Origin: Omphalotus guepiniiformis
Taxonomy: Eukaryota; Basidiomycota; Agaricomycetes; Agaricales; Omphalotaceae
DNA length: 64,000 bases
Direction of reading: 5' to 3'
NCBI GenBank assembly: GCA_028554645.1
Contig: JAQOOI010000020.1
Coordinates: forward strand, 47,501-111,500
A program made the translations under genes and the position numbers. The notes beneath the pieces were generated by a model. The model was not told the origin of the DNA. It was given only the letters and a program-made list of their open reading frames with translations, and made no database searches. Below, piece after piece: positions 55,976-64,000 of this stretch (within the stretch, counting starts at the first letter, position 1; each line of letters starts with the position of its first letter).

Positions 55976-56880
55976 CGCTGGACTTTATCCTTGACACGCT
56001 AGACTTCTCTCCGGACGAACCTAGTGTACCCACAAACGAAGCTGATCTACGCTTGCAAAGTTCGGCAGACCCGGTGATGAAGGATCAGTACTGCGTCGTC
56101 ATTTGGAACGATGATAGACATTCTTTTGACGAAACTGTAAAGCTTCTGTGTGATCTTACTGAACGAACACGCGGCGAGGCGCCCGACTGCGCTCATCGAA
56201 TGGACGAGCACGGCTGTGACATCGTAGAGATGAGCACTGAGGTACCTCTTTTGCTCGAGGTTGCTCAAAGTATCACACGAATCGAGCTAGGTGCCACCAT
56301 TCGTCGTGCATACGATACTTTCCGCGAACAGGTCGTGTCTGTAATCATTGAATGGCTCTCGGACCTCACTCAGAGTCGATTGGGGACTGATACTCTGATT
56401 CTTCGGGAAGTCATTGCTGAAGAGTCATTCTCTCCTCGCAAGCGAGATCACAATTCATACTCTCACAACACTCAGGCTCTTCATTCGTTGCCGGACATTC
56501 CTAATCCAACAAGACTAGATGCTCTATTCTCTTGAGCCACATGAGATCATGGAAGAAACCGTGTTCAAGTTTAAAGAAAATTTACACGGCTGTTCTTATA
56601 GTCAGCCGGGATCACAAAATGGCTGTTGGTGGGTATTCTAATCCTTCTTGTATTGCACATTGACTAACAATCTCATCCGTAGCTGGCCATTTTGCCAGCG
56701 TTTATCACCGAGTAATCGATGCCCACCTTGTCGACAGAGAAACCGAGACTTCAATCAAATATTTTGCCTTGCAGCTGCTTACTGTCCCATCTGCCGCCTC
56801 TCACATCGTGTGCCATCCAAGCTTGTGATGCGCCTTAGTTGCCATTCTCGCCGACCTTTCAAGGAAGAGCGAATGGAATG
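55963..56880 (+). pseudogene. UBR1 fragment, right copy
   Basis: Mirror of 11614-12531 with the ClpS-like WNDDRHSFDE block, the YDTFREQ block and the downstream HRVIDAHLVDRETETS block. The same frame changes are present as in the left arm. Confidence 0.8.
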
Positions 56881-57048
56881 AGGCAAGATATTGCTCAGGT
56901 AAGTCTTTGCTATAACTATTGGAGCGGCACTGGGTTAATGCCGGTTCATGCGAATAGGCATGGATCCGACTTTCTTCCGATTTTCGGGAGGCCTTGTAAG
57001 TGGTATGCTGCCCTCAGTGACCAGCGCAGTTATTTGCCTTGCAGGAGG

Positions 57049-57699
57049 TAATGCCTTCAACCTATATGCCCAGTAGCGAAAACCGAAATGGAGATTCATT
57101 GAAAAGGGCCGAAGTGCCGCCACGATGGTATTGGAACAATACTGCCAGGCCTGTAATTGACCGACCAGGTATGAAACGAGCTATCCGTTCTTTAAAAATC
57201 TTCAAGCTCATGGCGGCTCTTGGCCAGGCGATCTCGGAAGTTCTATGCTTTTGCTGCCCGGTCTCGTTATTGGGTCGTGTATATCTGGGATGGGTTTCAA
57301 GGACGAGGAAAGGAGAGAAATGATTCGATACCTCATGAACCGCGCGCATCCTGAAGAGGGCATATGAGTGAGCTATTTCGTTTAGTTTGATATTCCGGAA
57401 AGAGATATTCTTAAACTATCAGATTCAACGAAAACTAATAGTCTTTTTATTCTCTCTCCCTTAGTAACGCTGAAGGCCATTCAACTGTATTTGGTACTCA
57501 ATTATATACTTCTCTTCGTCTTCCTGGTCTTTCGGCCAACCATCCCTGTTTGTGCCAAAGTTAATAGTAATTGCACTTCTCCGCGGGGGACCCTCCACAA
57601 GCACGGCGGAGCCTCTGCAGTCCTTGGCCTGGGGAGATTCTGGCTTTCTCTGCTAAACATGCGCGAATTGGCTGGCAATAATCTCGTTCGAGCTCACTG
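57049..57699 (+). pseudogene. Lanosterol synthase (ERG7) fragment, right copy
   Basis: Mirror of 10795-11445: [64 protein letters not shown]. It is truncated before the catalytic domain. Confidence 0.78.
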
Positions 57700-57731
57700 A
57701 AACTTGGCGCAGGACCAAAATAGCCATCAAG

Positions 57732-58070
57732 ATGAGTAGGGCCCCTGGAAAAGACAAAGAACAACTAGAGCGTTCCAAAGCGGAATCTATTGCATCTCCC
57801 ACTTCGGATGAGGAAGGCGATATGGAAGGCGAGCGTGAAGAGACTCCACTCGGAATGCATGGCGACCACAACGATGAAGATCGAGAGATGGATGACGACG
57901 AGGAAGACGATGAGATACAGGCGAAGTTTGGGACGATGGCGGCGAAGAGGATGACAAAGAAGACCTCGTGCAAGAAGCTTGTAGCGAGAATGAGGAAGAC
58001 AACGAAGAAGATGCTCAGGGTGACGACGAAATGGACAGCGGCGATCGAGAAACGGTGCTGTCGCACATGA
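57732..58070 (+). pseudogene. Acidic low-complexity protein fragment, right copy
   Basis: Mirror of 10424-10762 with two substitutions relative to it (near 57801 and 57968). The Asp/Glu-rich reading continues in the neighbouring frame. Confidence 0.45.
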
Positions 58071-58280
58071 AGTGACTATTAATCATTTGTGTCTTTGTTC
58101 CCCAGAGGCTATATGAGAGCCGCTGAATCCAAGTTACTTCTCAGCAAGTTCCCTCCTCAAACCTCTTCTTAACTCAAGTGAGCAACGGGTGAGCAATATC
58201 CTTTCATTCTTCTCGTCTCCGTAATGATCTTCATCTCCAGCTAGTTGAATCTGTAACTCAACAGGAAGTTATCAGGAAGA

Positions 58281-58658
58281 ATGTCCGTGCAACTTGAAAG
58301 TCCAACTCCGAGTCCAGAAACCGTTGCTCGTCAGAAACCGTCCTGTCGAACGTGCAGGAAACCTATGGCAGGTCATAGGAATATGCGTGTAGTCCTCCCG
58401 TCCAAACCAGAGCCCCCCAGTGAGTATCGATTTCAACCATTAAGTTTATTCTATGAAAGCTTTGTTGTATACTTAACGAGGTTCTTTGCAGATCTCGTTC
58501 CACCTCAAACTCCTAGCCCAAGCGAAGGATTCCTTGATGATTCGTGCAGTGGCACTTCATCTCATACGTACCGCCTCCCACCACACGTCGTACGCGGCAC
58601 CAACGTTGGCGACAGACAAGACATCTTACGCGATACAGAAGTTGACCCACAAGGTTGA
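58281..58658 (+). CDS. Short protein with a CRTCRKPMAGH motif
   Basis: Two exons fit: 58281-58419 and 58492-58658. The 72-base intron (gtgagt...ttgcag) is a multiple of three and contains no stop, so unspliced and spliced forms both stay open. The spliced product has about 101 residues: a Ser/Thr/Pro-rich start, one CxxC motif (SCRTCRKPMAGH) and a Pro-rich tail. A single CxxC does not make a known domain. The arm border at 58376 lies inside exon 1, and the left arm carries only the first 32 codons. Confidence 0.5.
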   Translation: MSVQLESPTPSPETVARQKPSCRTCRKPMAGHRNMRVVLPSKPEPPSEYRFQPLSLFYESFVVYLTRFFADLVPPQTPSPSEGFLDDSCSGTSSHTYRLPPHVVRGTNVGDRQDILRDTEVDPQG

Positions 58659-59353
58659 ACATGAATATGTAATTTCGTATCAACCGCTTCAAATGCCCCC
58701 AGGCTAGGATTTCGTGGTTTCAGAAGTCTCTCTTCGTTATGCTGACCTCTTAAAGTAGCTCATTACTGTACTGCGTCGGCAGAAACCAACCACGACAAAT
58801 TGTTTGCCCACACAACCGGCCGTTGGCTTTGTAACGAAGAAAGTAGTAAGTCAGCTGAGCTCATGCATTTACGCATACTTAAAACTCTTAGATCGAAGCT
58901 TGAAATACAAGACTTTTAATGTGGCTGCACTAGAAGACATCGCATGCCGCAGCCTCAATGCTCAACGTTGCGCTGTATGAAGGGGCATGGTGTTACAATC
59001 TTACATGGTTGGGTCGATAGCGAGCGACAAAAGAGTACAGTGTCATGAGTGAGGACCGCGAAGTCGCACTGCGAATCGCTCGCGTATCCTTGTCGTCCTT
59101 ATTCTCATCGCAAACCCGGAGGGAAGATGGGGTCAAATACTGTACAGTTATATCCATCCAATCAAATATATCTCGTATTTCGTGCGGTGTGCGTTGTAGT
59201 GTACAGTGTATTATAGTGGGCAAGTTTCTTTTTAAGATATGACAGGATGTCTCGCGCCATACAACGTCGCGACACGGCGCGTTGCAGTCGTTGCAGTCGT
59301 TGCAGTGACCAACTGATTTCTAGCGCCGGCATCACCTTAAACTATCAGCCTCT
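58659..59353. other. No gene recognised
   Basis: Low coding potential. A small array of gttgcagtc (three copies, about 59281-59307) lies just before the GIY-YIG gene. Confidence 0.5.
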
Positions 59354-59849
59354 ATGAGCTCTCTGCGCACAGCCGTGGTACATCCAATCAAAAACTCCCT
59401 TCCAGCTTCTGACAAGCCTGGGTGGATATATGTATATCACATCGACGGAACACATCGGTACAAAGTGGGACGAACGATCAACGTGGAGCGGCGCAAAGGA
59501 GAATGGAACCGCCAATGTCGAGGGCAGCGGCACTATTGGTTCACACCCATTTCAACTCGACGGTATGTGAAAGCCGGTGAGTATTCTGTTAGCTATTGTT
59601 TCTATTTCTAATACTTGTGTAGAACATGATATCCATGTAGAACTTGAACGAATTTGCCTTCGACGTCCGCGATTGCACTGTGCCCAATGTGATTTGTTTC
59701 TTTTTCTTCCTTCCATTAGACGTTCTAAAACTACAGGATCTTTTTGAGGCGGACGTAAGCATCAAGAGCTTTTTGAGTTCGCCGGAGAGCCGTCTGAGGT
59801 GTATCAAAGTATTATTGCCCCGCTCGTTCAACGGATTTGCACGGAATGA
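59354..59849 (+). CDS. GIY-YIG / T5orf172-like protein, second intact copy
   Basis: Three exons: 59354-59576, 59623-59688 and 59749-59849, giving 129 residues. The core reads PGWIYVYHIDGTHRYKVGRT then ERRKGEWNRQCRG. Exon 2 begins inside AEHDIHVELERICLRRPRLH, where an acidic residue fits the metal-binding Glu of the fold. Exon 3 completes CAQCGRKHQELFEFAGEPSE and ends LVQRICTE. The second intron uses an unusual acceptor (tttttgag), chosen because it restores CAQC and the family-like KHQELFEF frame. Exons 2 and 3 have the same lengths (66 and 101 nt) as in 3732-4300. It lacks the low-complexity N-terminal extension of that copy. Function unknown. Confidence 0.75.
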
Positions 59850-60404
59850 AGGTACGTTGTCTCGTTTCGTTACAGGGACGATTCGTGCCCACTCGTGGTT
59901 CAGTGTTCTTATGTTCGTTCAGTTTCTGCGTTGAAGTTCTTGCTCGTTCGTGAAGGTAAGCTGTTCTATTTGTTCATCTGTTGTTCCATCGTGCGCATAT
60001 CCTTTGTTCGTTCGCTAACGTCTGTTCGTTCGCTCAAGCTTGTTCAGATTACTTGTCTCCGTTCATTACGTGTTCATTCAGTCGACATGTTCATATCCCT
60101 GGGCACCGACTCTTGTACAGTTGGTACAATCATGAATTTTATTTATTCCATGTATATAGTACACTAACCTGTATCTACTAATGCTTGCCTGCTTTCTATA
60201 TTCTTTAGTTGTGTATCTTTATTCTTTAGTCGTGTATCCCATACTTTTCTTTCATTTATTCTTTACTTGTGTATCCCATACTTTTCTTTCATGGTATCAT
60301 AAGTGCGGCCTTGTCGAACTTAAGCTCACACCTCTGCCCCTAAGTTATTAACATATATAATGCAACTAGTTTGGATACGATCCACGCGGCGAAGACCAAA
60401 TAAA
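59850..60404. repeat. Low-complexity 3' region with short repeats
   Basis: Repeated gttcgttc-like words (59880-60080) and two to three copies of tattctttag/cttgtgtatcccatactttt with ctttcat (60200-60295). No gene is seen. Confidence 0.6.
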
Positions 60405-60570
60405 CGATCTAGTAATTAAACTACACTGTACAAATGATTCACATAATGAACTACACTATACAATTGATCTGCATCGTGAACCACGATATACAATTGATCT
60501 GCATTATGAACCGTGTTATAATAAATGAACTACGATATAAATGAACTGCAAATGGGCTACAAATGATCCG
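60405..60570. repeat. Degenerate minisatellite related to that at 3336-3500
   Basis: Imperfect copies of acaattgatctgcatnatgaac, actacnatatac and aaatgatc. It resembles the array next to the GIY-YIG gene at 3732-4300, in the same relative position (3' of a minus-strand copy). Confidence 0.7.
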
Positions 60571-60996
60571 TGCTGGTAGTGAGAAACACGATAAACAATT
60601 TAGCCGAACGAGCAGAGCTAGAGCGAAAGTCCAAGGCGCAACAAAGTCCCGCGCAGAGCCAGAGCGAATGTCCAAGGCACGAAATTACCAACAGCCCAGA
60701 TTTCCTGATGGCGTCGGCGGCCTAAAAACCCATATGAGACGATGCCAGCCAAGGCATTTGTGCTCACATTCATTGCAGATACGGCGCGGCCTACACACAC
60801 AGCTGCTCCAAAACCAGATGAATTGCGCTCTGTTAAAAATCAGTAAGCGCCGTGCCCCTCGAGCAGTAAGAGTGCACCATCGAATTTTGAAATCGGCTGG
60901 CGGAGCGAACTTTTGAGTAGAGAGAGGAAGTCGTGCATGAGGGTGCATGAGGGTGCTCGTGTGAGTGAGTGATGAGGGAGATGGAATAGCCTGCAT
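60571..60996 (-). pseudogene. Third GIY-YIG copy, core deleted
   Basis: Aligns with 3520-4300 on the same strand: upstream words (gagggtgatgag, gaagtcgtg.atgagg), the exon 2 equivalent (CVCRPRRICNEC) and exon 3 equivalent (RRRHQEIW) are kept. The stretch that would encode PGYIYVF...YKVGRS (about 170 bases) is missing. Exon 3 is frameshifted after HQEIWAVGNF. Confidence 0.7.
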
Positions 60997-61977
60997 GCTT
61001 CAGTTCAACAGTGCGCGCGCGCTAAACGTCGATCCGCTTCCCGCGATGAACGTTGGGATAAGCAAACTTGCGCTGGATTTCTCGAAGAGTAGCTATGACG
61101 GGACGAAAAAGAGAACGCGAGGGCGTAAAGGTGGTGTTTAAGGTAGAGATGTCCGCGCGACTCTGCCCCTTCCCCTTTTCCAGACTTCGGCTCCATTACT
61201 GATCGCCCTGGAGGTGAACTCGAAGGCGACACCCAACGTGCTTGGTCATCGTGCAGGTTTATCTGTGTGGTGGCGCGACTATGTCCACCGCCGCGCATCA
61301 TGTAGATGTAGTTTCAAGATGCCATGCTCGAAGGAATTTCGAATGCACTGTCACAGGAGAGGCTCGATGATATGGCTATTCGCAGTGTGAGTCTTGCCCG
61401 TCTCCGCATATATGGCGCTTAAACTACTTTTCGCTGGCCAATCAGCGCTTTCCCCACTCCTCAGCCTGAAGGACGTCTTCAGCCCACAACTCCCTCTTCG
61501 TCCGCGTCCAACAAGCCCGGGATTGTATAAATATCCGAATTTCCTTCTTAGCTTGAGCACGAAGATCTTTCGAACGATATTATTGGAACTCGGAAAACAT
61601 AAGTGGTCTATGCTATAATTCAACGGAACACATAAACACATAATGCAGATGATGATGGCGGTGATGCAGGGATGCAAAGAAATGCGGATGACAACGCAGA
61701 TGTGTTCAGCACTCGTACAAACAGAGAAGAAAACGCGCTCGTCTTGAAACCTTCGGGATCCTTCCAATATCTATCCCCTACCCTCAGACAACCCTCCGAT
61801 TCCTCTTCTTAGTACTGTTATGATTATATCACACAGAAGTAGAGAAAGAGAGGAATGAGAGAGGGGTTGGATATGAGAATCGTGAACGCGTGGCCGGGCG
61901 CAAACAGGGAAAGAGCCAGCTGAGGGTGCGCGACTCAAAACAAACAATAAGCCCCTAAGCCCAGAGAAGCCGGCGGC
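60997..61977. other. No gene recognised
   Basis: A coding-like stretch near 61317-61380 (AMLEGISNALSQERLDDMAI) is followed by a gtgagt donor and possibly an exon at about 61465. It may be part of a gene or relic, but I cannot extend it. The rest is unassigned. Confidence 0.35.
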
Positions 61978-62861
61978 TCAGTGGAAAGGATGTGGAAGTT
62001 TTGTACCATTTTTTGTTGAGATTTCGACTAAAACATTTCTTAACGAGATGAAAGAAGACGAGCAGGCAGCGCACACTCACATCTGAACCTTGAGAGAGAG
62101 GCTTCAGTAAGAGCGCGAACGACAGGATATGATGTCCCGCGCAACCTTGCATTGTTAAGTTCGGTAATGACACGTTGGCCATCATTTTGCTTTGCATTTG
62201 TAGCGAAAGACTTGGTGTTTTACTAGATTGAGCCTTTGATCAATAAATCGTGGTCAAAATTATACACCGAACTCACCAGTAAAAAGCTCTTTCCATCAAA
62301 GCTCTTTTTCAATTCAAAAACTGCTCGGTTGCCAGCTGCAACACCTCCACCGAGCTCTTCAAAGACGCGCTTCTTTTTAGCTTCCCGATCTCTACTAGCG
62401 CGTTCTTCTAGCATTCTGGGAAAGGATTTTTGTGTCTCCTTGCGTCCCTGCTCTATTGTAGATATCAAAATTTGTTCATGCGCATGCCACAAGTTCCCAG
62501 CAACATCCGCGTCCTGGGTTGAAGCGGGGAAAACGTTGCAGACGCTGAGATGCGCTATTAAGCTTGAATAACGTCGATGCATCAACGTGAGCCTGAGCCA
62601 ACAGATAGTTTCTAATAACCAGTCTTTGTCGCGAACAAGAAACTCTTCTAGTTTCAAATAAAACGCGCGCGCTCTGCCGGTGCCATTTGACGTTGCAGGA
62701 TGGCGAGAAACGAGTCTACGAGACTGAGCTTCATTTTGGTTGAGAGAAAGGTTGAGAGAAAGGTCGCCAGAAGGAAGATCTGGCTTGGCCAAATTCGAAG
62801 TCAGGTCTTTCGGCGCTGTCAGCAGTGATGAGAGGTTGGATGCCATCGGCCTTGGCATCAT
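61978..62861 (-). CDS. Orphan 254-residue protein
   Basis: Three exons join in frame: 62861-62277, 62210-62081 and 62027-61978 (585, 130 and 50 nt). The product has a Ser/Leu-rich start, a helical segment FYLKLEEFLVRDKDWLLETI, a charged helix FPRMLEERASRDREAKKKRV, then FEELGGGVAAGNRAVFELKK and GQRVITELNNARLRGTSYPV. The last splice (gtgagt...ttttag) is the least certain; without it the frame ends at 62040. The alternative start at 62843 (MASNLSS) is equally good. No family recognised. Confidence 0.5.
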
Positions 62862-63423
62862 CGTCGAGACCGAGGAGAGCTGTTTCTGTTTGGCTGTTTG
62901 CTACCTTCGCTTCACCTAATCAACCGCAAACAATGCGCCGCACCACAAGAGTCCGATCGCAGTTCCCAGCCTTCTCCGAGTCAGTTGGCCTTTCCTCGTA
63001 TGAAAAGGAAATTCAGGTCCTTATTTCATTGACAATTGATAAGCCCTAATTCAATCCAGCATTCTCCTTCAAAGACCCATGCAACTCATCTCTCTTCAAA
63101 CACGCTCGGCAACCATCGCAGCATAAGATCCGGCAACTCAAAGCACGCCGTTGAAAGTATGGATCTCGAAAGTCCCGCCGATCGGAGAACGGGACTGCAG
63201 CAAAGATAGTTCAACTCCTCTCGCTATTCCCAGGCAAATACTTCGAAGAGTCGAATCATGTGCCCGACGTAGCACCAATGCGGTAGAATCACCGGCCAAG
63301 GGCGCATTGAACCGCTACCCCTATCAAGGGAGCAAAGAGGCCAGAGATGAGGAAGGTAAGGTCTTGACCATTTTGAGACGTTTGCTTCATCTCGCGATAT
63401 CTTTTCACTTCATTTGTTGACGG
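62862..63423. other. No gene recognised
   Basis: Short plus-strand frames (62825-63049 and 63151-63420) lack motifs. They could be the 5' part of the coiled-coil fragment that follows. Confidence 0.35.
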
Positions 63424-63582
63424 CAATGAATGCTATTCAGAGCAACCTAGAACATCTCGAAGATGAAAACGACATCTCCCGTCGCAGAGTGAGGAACCTA
63501 GAGCATGAGTTTGAGGTGTGCAAAAGAGAAGTAGTGCGTGAGCAGACTAGAGTGCTGGAGAAGGAGGACTGGGAATTCTGGA
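63424..63582 (+). pseudogene. Coiled-coil gene fragment interrupted by the third arm copy
   Basis: Encodes MNAIQSNLEHLEDENDISRR, then VRNLEHEFEVCKREVVREQT and RVLEKEDWEFWN, a strong heptad pattern. It stops where sequence similar to the inverted arm begins. A centrosome or spindle-pole coiled-coil protein (Cep57-like) is a guess from the EFE.CKREV pattern only. Confidence 0.4.
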
Positions 63583-64000
63583 ATATCAAACTAAACGAAA
63601 TAGTTCACTCATATGCCCCGACCTCCATCTTCAGGTATCGAATCATTGCTCTCCTTTCCTCGTCCTTGCAACCCATCCCAGATATACACGACCCAATAAC
63701 GAGACCGGGCAGCAAAAGCATAGAACTTCCGAGATCGCCTGGCCAAGAGCCGCCATGAGCTTGAAGATTTTAAAGAATGGATAGCTCGTTTCGTACCTGG
63801 TCAGTCAATTAGAGGCCTGGCAGTATTGTTCCAATACCATCATGGCGGCACTTCGGCCCTGTTCAATGAATCTCCATTTAGTTTTCGCTACTGGGCATAT
63901 AGGTTGAAGCCGTTACCTCCTGCAAGGCAAATAACTGTGCTGTTCACTGAGGGCAGCATACCACTTACAAGGCCTCCCGAAAATCGGAAGAAAGTCGGAT
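63583..64000. repeat. Third, diverged copy of the arm (ERG7 part), runs off the window
   Basis: Direct match to about 11099-11531 of the left arm, starting at ggaatatcaaactaaacgaa, with scattered substitutions, small indels and a rearranged patch near 63618-63632. It carries part of the ERG7 relic on the minus strand. It is clearly older or faster-diverging than the two inverted arms. Confidence 0.9.

Larger units (their letters stand above)
50832..58376. repeat. Right arm of the 7.5 kb inverted duplication
   Basis: Reverse complement of 10118-17667. Differences noticed from the left arm: one base fewer in a G homopolymer (near 54325), a four-base deletion near 55783, and single substitutions near 50925, 53639, 57801 and 57968. 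The inner edge cuts the Zn2Cys6 gene after a shared AGAGCAACTGG. The outer edge runs on inside an intact short gene at 58281. Confidence 0.95.

Noticed and set aside
10118..58376. Treating the two arms as terminal inverted repeats of one giant DNA transposon
   Set aside because: The arms end inside unrelated genes on opposite sides, no target-site duplication is visible at 10118 or 58376, and no transposase lies between them.

Overview
The window looks like nuclear DNA of a mushroom-forming basidiomycete (Agaricomycetes). Genes are cut by very short introns (about 45-75 bases, GT...AG). The recognisable families are ones expanded in Agaricomycetes: a KDZ transposase with a CxC2-type cysteine cluster, FunK1 kinases, TET/JBP-like 2OG-Fe(II) dioxygenase genes, short intron-split GIY-YIG proteins, and several orphan multi-exon families. 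I see no bacterial operons, rRNA, tRNA or CRISPR. Exon structures were joined by eye from splice consensus and reading frame, so they are models rather than proofs.

Layout. 1-2766: 5' part of a KDZ transposase gene (minus), open at the left edge. 3.3-4.3 kb: an AT-rich minisatellite beside an intact GIY-YIG gene. 4.6-10 kb: relics of unrelated conserved genes (PABPN1-like, ENA-type P-ATPase, La RRM) plus unrecognised ones. 10118-17667 and 50832-58376: two nearly identical inverted arms of about 7.5 kb, about 33 kb apart. Each arm is a patchwork of pieces of lanosterol synthase (ERG7), UBR1, an MFS transporter and a PPIL4-type RRM, with a deleted Ty3/gypsy chromovirus and a putative LTR. A third, diverged and truncated copy of the ERG7 part begins near 63.58 kb and leaves the window.

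Between the arms lies a cluster of mostly intact genes: an 1,116-residue protein with a perfectly spaced internal Zn2Cys6 cluster (17316-20898, minus), a FunK1 kinase (21483-24013, plus), a head-to-head pair of TET/JBP-like genes (24512-26421 intact; about 27.1-28.27 kb broken), a HisA/HIS6 relic, a large coiled-coil gene built by tandem exon duplication (29172-35638) with a tail-to-tail paralogue of its C-terminal half (35936-36870), a WD40-like protein with one membrane segment (38023-39519), orphan genes at 40204-41228, 41582-42954 and 43322-43848, a frameshifted orphan gene (44709-46148), a 935-residue single-exon protein (46383-49190) and a truncated FunK1 kinase. To the right of the second arm are a short cysteine-containing gene (58281-58658), a second intact GIY-YIG gene (59354-59849), a dead third GIY-YIG copy (60.5-61.0 kb) and a 254-residue orphan gene (61978-62861).

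The genes do not form an obvious pathway. The picture is an accessory, duplication-prone region where transposons, captured gene fragments and lineage-specific families accumulate. The points most worth following are the inverted arms and their asymmetric ends, the exon-amplified coiled-coil gene and its paralogue, the GIY-YIG family with conserved exon sizes, and the KDZ plus TET/JBP-like co-occurrence.
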